From positions 1 through 7,628 of the forward strand of contig JBHGWS010000116.1 of the NCBI GenBank assembly GCA_041936745.1: DNA of 7,628 bases, read 5' to 3'. Shown one piece after another: positions 5,287 through 7,628 of this stretch (position 1 is the first letter of the stretch; every line of letters starts with the position of its first letter). The notes beneath the pieces were generated by a model, which was not told the DNA's origin, did no database searches, and was given only the letters and a program-made list of their open reading frames with translations. Origin of the DNA: Darwinibacter acetoxidans_A. Lineage in GTDB: Bacteria > Bacillota > Limnochordia > Darwinibacteriales > Darwinibacteriaceae. Both the position numbers and the translations under genes were made by a program.

Positions 5287-6609
5287 ATGGATGAGAAAAA
5301 ACGTGAAGAAATTGCTTTAAAACGGTTCGCTTTAATCAGTCCGGTCGTCAACGGGTTTGAACAGAATGCAGCGGCTTACTTTCGTTCTGTCTGCGACCAG
5401 CCAATCGACATGCCCCACTACGGAGTTAGGGAGTATTCGCCTAAAACTTTACGCAGGTGGATGAACGATTACAACCGTCATGGCTTCGATGCCCTCAAAC
5501 CGGGTTTTCGCTCTGACAGAGGTAAAAGCCGCAAGATGACACCACAGCTTGAGCAAGCAATTTTAGAAAAGATTGAGGCCTTCCCCCGCATGAAAGGCAG
5601 CGTAATCTACGATCAGCTGATCGAGGAAGGTAAGCTTTCCCCGGCTGATCTATCCCGCTCCACTTTTTACCGTTACCTGGCCAACCAACCCGCCCTAAAA
5701 GGAATGGGAGAAGATGAAGGTAAGAAGACAAAACGTTTTGCCTACAAGTTCATCAACGAATTATGGCAGGCCGATGTGATGCATGGCCCTCGCATTAGGG
5801 ATGATCGCAGGAGGCGGGATACCTATCTAATCTGCTTTTTGGATGATGCCTCCAGGCTTATCCCTTACAGCGGGTTCGCCTTTAAACAAGACTTCTTAAC
5901 GCTGCGGTATTTCCTCAAAGAGGCTGTTCAACGCCGCGGTAAGCCGAAAATGTTGTATACGGACAACGCAAAAATTTACAGGACACAGCAACTGGCATTG
6001 ATTTGTGCCGGGTTTGGATGTTCAGTCGTGCATGCCCGGCCGTATCACGCGGCAGGAAAAGGGAAACAAGAAAGATTCTTTAGGACTGTCAGAACAAGAT
6101 TTTTAAGCACGATTGATGCTAAAAACATTACCCTGGAGGATTTAAATGAACGCTATTGGCATTGGCTCGAAGAAGATTACCATCGTAAAAAACACAGTTC
6201 TTTGGATAAAACCCCGCTTGAGTTTTGGATGGAACAATCTGATCGCATAGAATACATCGGGGATCCTACCGTGGCAGATGCCTTGTTTCTGCTCCGTATT
6301 ACAAGAAAGGTGCGCCCCAACGCTACTTTACAGGTTAACAATGTGATCTACGAAACGGATTATTCACTGGCCGGCTCACGAGTAGAAGTCCGTTACGAGC
6401 CGGACTGGATAGGGCTACCCCACCGCAAACTACCCCTTTACGTAGAGGGAGTCCACGTGGGCGATGCTTCATTTGTCCAACTTCACGACAATGCCGTAAA
6501 ACGCAGGCCTCGGGGAAGGCCTGCAGCTAAACTCCCTTCAAACAAAGAACAGGAACAGCCACCTTCACGGGTTTCATACATAAAAGCCGTGAAAGGGGAT
6601 GATGACTGA
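5287..6609 (+). CDS. rve-type DDE transposase
   Basis: A 440-residue transposase that cuts and joins the transposon ends. The N-terminal part (about 1-135) holds helix-turn-helix DNA-binding modules (SPKTLRRWMNDYNRHGFDAL at 51-70; SRSTFYRYLANQ at 123-134). The integrase core follows, with D163 (ELWQADVMHGP), D226 (LYTDNAKIY) and E262 (GKGKQERFFRTVRTRF), giving the classic 35-residue spacing between the second Asp and the Glu. The C-terminal part has a Mu/Tn7-like beta-barrel region (about 335-400) and a basic tail (KRRPRGRP, 405-412). All catalytic residues are present and the frame is open throughout. AGGAGG (5273-5278) lies eight bases before the start. The stop overlaps the ATPase start by one base. 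The gene order resembles TnsB/TnsC, TniA/TniB and MuA/MuB pairs; a precise IS family name is not claimed. Confidence 0.93.
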   Translation: MDEKKREEIALKRFALISPVVNGFEQNAAAYFRSVCDQPIDMPHYGVREYSPKTLRRWMNDYNRHGFDALKPGFRSDRGKSRKMTPQLEQAILEKIEAFPRMKGSVIYDQLIEEGKLSPADLSRSTFYRYLANQPALKGMGEDEGKKTKRFAYKFINELWQADVMHGPRIRDDRRRRDTYLICFLDDASRLIPYSGFAFKQDFLTLRYFLKEAVQRRGKPKMLYTDNAKIYRTQQLALICAGFGCSVVHARPYHAAGKGKQERFFRTVRTRFLSTIDAKNITLEDLNERYWHWLEEDYHRKKHSSLDKTPLEFWMEQSDRIEYIGDPTVADALFLLRITRKVRPNATLQVNNVIYETDYSLAGSRVEVRYEPDWIGLPHRKLPLYVEGVHVGDASFVQLHDNAVKRRPRGRPAAKLPSNKEQEQPPSRVSYIKAVKGDDD

Positions 6610-7412
6610 TGCGGTTTTTACAGTTTTTCGGTTTGAAATTCAATCCGTTTCGCAAAGATGTGCCTATTGAACAACTATTTTCCTACCGCTCCGGCACAGA
6701 GCTGCGCTCCCGCCTGGAGTTTCTGCAAGAAACCAGGGGCATCGGCCTTGTGATAGGAGAACCGGGGGTAGGTAAGACGACAGCGCTGCGGGCATATTTG
6801 AACCAACTCAACCCTGCCTCCTATCACGTCTGCTATTTTGCCTTGTCCACCTTAAACGTCCGGGAGTTTCTGAGTGGATTGGCAGTTGAATTAGGCGAGA
6901 TTCCCGTCTTCCAACGGGTTAGGACTATCCGCTTGATTCAACAGACAATTCAGGACATGTTCCACGAGCGCAAAACCACTCCGGTAATCGTTCTTGACGA
7001 AATGCACTTGGCATCCAACGCGATTTTTGATGAATTACGTTTGATTCTCAATTTTAAGATGGACTCGCAAAATCCCTATATTTTGATTCTGGTTGCACAA
7101 CCGCCTATTCGGGCAAAGCTAAACCTTAACACTCATACTCCTTTGCGCCAGCGAATTTTAGTAAGCGCCACTTTACGCGGATTAGAGGAAGAAGAGTTAG
7201 CCAACTATTTATCCACCAGGTTAGCATTTGCCGGAAACAACGAGAAGATTTTTCAAACTCAATCAATTTCGGTCATCTACTCCATCAGTAACGGCCTGCC
7301 CCGGCAAGTGAACAATTTGGCGACAAACTGTCTCATCTACGCCTGCCAACAAGGGGAAAGATATGTAGACGAGGAATGTGTTTATCAGGCCGCAAATGAG
7401 CTAAAAATCTAA
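6609..7412 (+). CDS. ExeA/MuB/TniB-like AAA+ ATPase, transposition target-selection protein
   Basis: A 267-residue ATPase expected to bind target DNA and activate the transposase, as MuB, TnsC and TniB do for their partners. The N-terminus (FFGLKFNPFRKDVP, 6-19) is the typical ExeA-type opening. Walker A is GEPGVGKTT (50-58) with K56 and T57; Walker B is VIVLDE (126-131). A polar sensor region (LILVAQPP, 159-166) and Arg residues after it (LRQR, 179-182) suit an arginine finger. A C-terminal helical lid contains SNGLPRQVNNLA (227-238). The start codon shares a base with the transposase stop (TGATG, 6607-6611), so translation is probably coupled; AAAGGGG lies upstream within the transposase gene. 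It is full length. ExeA homologs in secretion systems share this fold, but the context points to transposition. Confidence 0.92.
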   Translation: MRFLQFFGLKFNPFRKDVPIEQLFSYRSGTELRSRLEFLQETRGIGLVIGEPGVGKTTALRAYLNQLNPASYHVCYFALSTLNVREFLSGLAVELGEIPVFQRVRTIRLIQQTIQDMFHERKTTPVIVLDEMHLASNAIFDELRLILNFKMDSQNPYILILVAQPPIRAKLNLNTHTPLRQRILVSATLRGLEEEELANYLSTRLAFAGNNEKIFQTQSISVIYSISNGLPRQVNNLATNCLIYACQQGERYVDEECVYQAANELKI

Positions 7413-7427
7413 ATTACACACGTTTAC

Positions 7428-7460
7428 GGCCATCTTGAGGTTTCAAGGTGGCCTTCTCTT
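7428..7460 (+). terminator. Rho-independent terminator of the transposon operon
   Basis: An 11-bp stem (GGCCATCTTGA 7428-7438 with TCAAGGTGGCC 7443-7453, one G-U pair in RNA) closes a GGTT tetraloop and is followed by TTCTCTTATT. It lies 16 bases after the ATPase stop and before the right-end binding array, so it would keep operon transcripts out of the end and the flanking DNA. Confidence 0.85.
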
Positions 7461-7472
7461 ATTCACAAGGCT

Positions 7473-7486
7473 AAATTAATTTGAGA
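7473..7486 (+). repeat. Right-end transposase-binding site R1 (innermost)
   Basis: AAATTAATTTGAGA; shares AATTTGAGA with R4 and TGAGA with R2 and R3. It is the first of four same-orientation copies, with TGAGA cores at 7482, 7513, 7557 and 7580. Confidence 0.6.
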
Positions 7487-7503
7487 AAAATTCTATCGAG
7501 GCT

Positions 7504-7517
7504 CAAACAATGTGAGA
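7504..7517 (+). repeat. Right-end transposase-binding site R2
   Basis: CAAACAATGTGAGA; matches R3 (CAAACATCGTGAGA) at 12 of 14 positions. Its core starts 31 bp after the R1 core. Confidence 0.6.
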
Positions 7518-7547
7518 CCGGCCTTCTAAGCATGGTTGAATCTACCC

Positions 7548-7561
7548 CAAACATCGTGAGA
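7548..7561 (+). repeat. Right-end transposase-binding site R3
   Basis: CAAACATCGTGAGA; its core lies 44 bp after that of R2 and 23 bp before that of R4. R2 and R3 form a GTGAGA subtype, R1 and R4 a TTGAGA subtype. Confidence 0.6.
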
Positions 7562-7568
7562 AAAAAAG

Positions 7569-7591
7569 CCCATTCAATTTGAGAGGTAACA
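7569..7591 (-). repeat. Right terminal inverted repeat (contains site R4)
   Basis: It ends GAGAGGTAACA and contains CATTCAATTTGAGA (7571-7584). It is the inverted partner of 4403-4425, with 18 of 23 bases identical. The GTAACA end marks the proposed right border of the element. Confidence 0.75.
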
Positions 7592-7628
7592 TTGACGATT
7601 TTACGATTACTGGTACAGAAGAGTACAG
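7592..7628. other. Right flanking DNA, truncated by the window
   Basis: Thirty-seven bases of presumed host sequence. It contains TACAG twice, eleven bases apart (7613-7617 and 7624-7628), and CGATTACT (7604-7611), which also occurs on the left side of the transposon at 4359-4366. Too short to annotate further. Confidence 0.3.

Larger units (their letters stand above)
4403..7591 (+). mobile_element. Complete 3.19-kb DDE transposon (zinc-ribbon protein, transposase, AAA+ ATPase)
   Basis: The boundaries are 23-bp imperfect terminal inverted repeats that begin TGTTAC and end GTAACA, i.e. 5'-TGT...ACA-3' ends as in Tn7/Mu/Tn552-type elements. Extra copies of the subterminal site lie inside both ends (two left, four right, all pointing outward), the usual layout of transposase-binding arrays. 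Between them three plus-strand genes run in one direction: a DUF6431-like zinc-ribbon protein, an rve-type DDE transposase, and an ExeA/MuB-like ATPase coupled to it by a one-base overlap. Terminator hairpins lie just inside each end, and there is no cargo gene. All three genes look intact. The immediate 5-bp flanks are TGAAC (left) and TTGAC (right), only 3 of 5 identical, so a target-site duplication is not proven and the exact ends are inferred from the repeats. Confidence 0.8.

Noticed and set aside
5287..7412. IS21 istA/istB pair
   Set aside because: The two-gene layout is similar, but the ATPase has the ExeA-type FFGLKFNPF opening rather than IstB features, and the extra zinc-ribbon gene and multi-site ends do not fit IS21.
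7473..7591. CRISPR array
   Set aside because: The four short repeats are 14 bp, imperfect and irregularly spaced (31, 44, 23 bp), with inverted copies at the other transposon end; they fit transposase-binding sites, and no cas gene is present.
4359..7611. CGATTACT direct repeat as the target-site duplication of the transposon
   Set aside because: It lies at unequal distances (36 and 12 bp) outside the matching terminal repeats, and using it as the border would give ends without inverted similarity.

Overview
The window looks like a low-to-medium GC Firmicutes (Clostridia-like) chromosome segment. The basis is strong Gram-positive Shine-Dalgarno sites (AGGGAGG, CGGAGGT, GGGAGG, AGGAGG) on all main genes, short Lys/Arg-starting signal peptides, and a transposon gene set (zinc-ribbon DUF6431-like protein, rve-type DDE transposase, ExeA/MuB-like AAA+ ATPase) that I associate with Clostridia. 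This placement is inference; no rRNA or other marker gene is present.

Left half (about 1-4402), minus strand: an exported-phosphatase region. A purple-acid-phosphatase-like metallophosphoesterase (662-2200) with a signal peptide is followed after about 20 bp by a decayed gene (301-641). That gene is a paralog of the intact gene at 3105-4031. Both the intact and the broken paralog resemble only the C-terminal half of CpdB/YfkN-type 2',3'-cyclic-nucleotide phosphodiesterases (5'-nucleotidase C-terminal domain); they carry their own signal peptide and lack the catalytic metallophosphatase half. Between the phosphoesterase gene and the intact paralog lies about 900 bp without an intact gene. It holds a probable divergently oriented, broken IS110-family transposase fragment (about 2534-2913) and, next to the phosphoesterase start, a candidate promoter with two palindromes.

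Right half (4403-7591), plus strand: what appears to be a complete 3.19-kb transposon. Its ends are 23-bp imperfect terminal inverted repeats starting TGTTAC and ending GTAACA (18 of 23 positions match). Further copies of the same CA(T/A)NNAATTTGAGA-like site lie inside the ends, two on the left and four on the right, as expected for transposase-binding arrays of Tn7/Mu-type elements. Inside are a protective terminator, an extended -10 promoter, the zinc-ribbon protein, a structured intergenic leader ending in a terminator-like hairpin just before the transposase ribosome-binding site, the DDE transposase (D163, D226, E262; D-35-E spacing), the AAA+ ATPase overlapping it by one base (TGATG), and a closing terminator.

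Together: an old, partly decaying extracellular nucleotide/phosphate-scavenging locus that has received at least two mobile elements, one now in ruins (IS110 type) and one apparently intact. The least-explained parts are the structured leader with an attenuator-like hairpin before the transposase gene, the role of the zinc-ribbon protein, and the orphan CpdB C-terminal paralogs beside a separate phosphoesterase.
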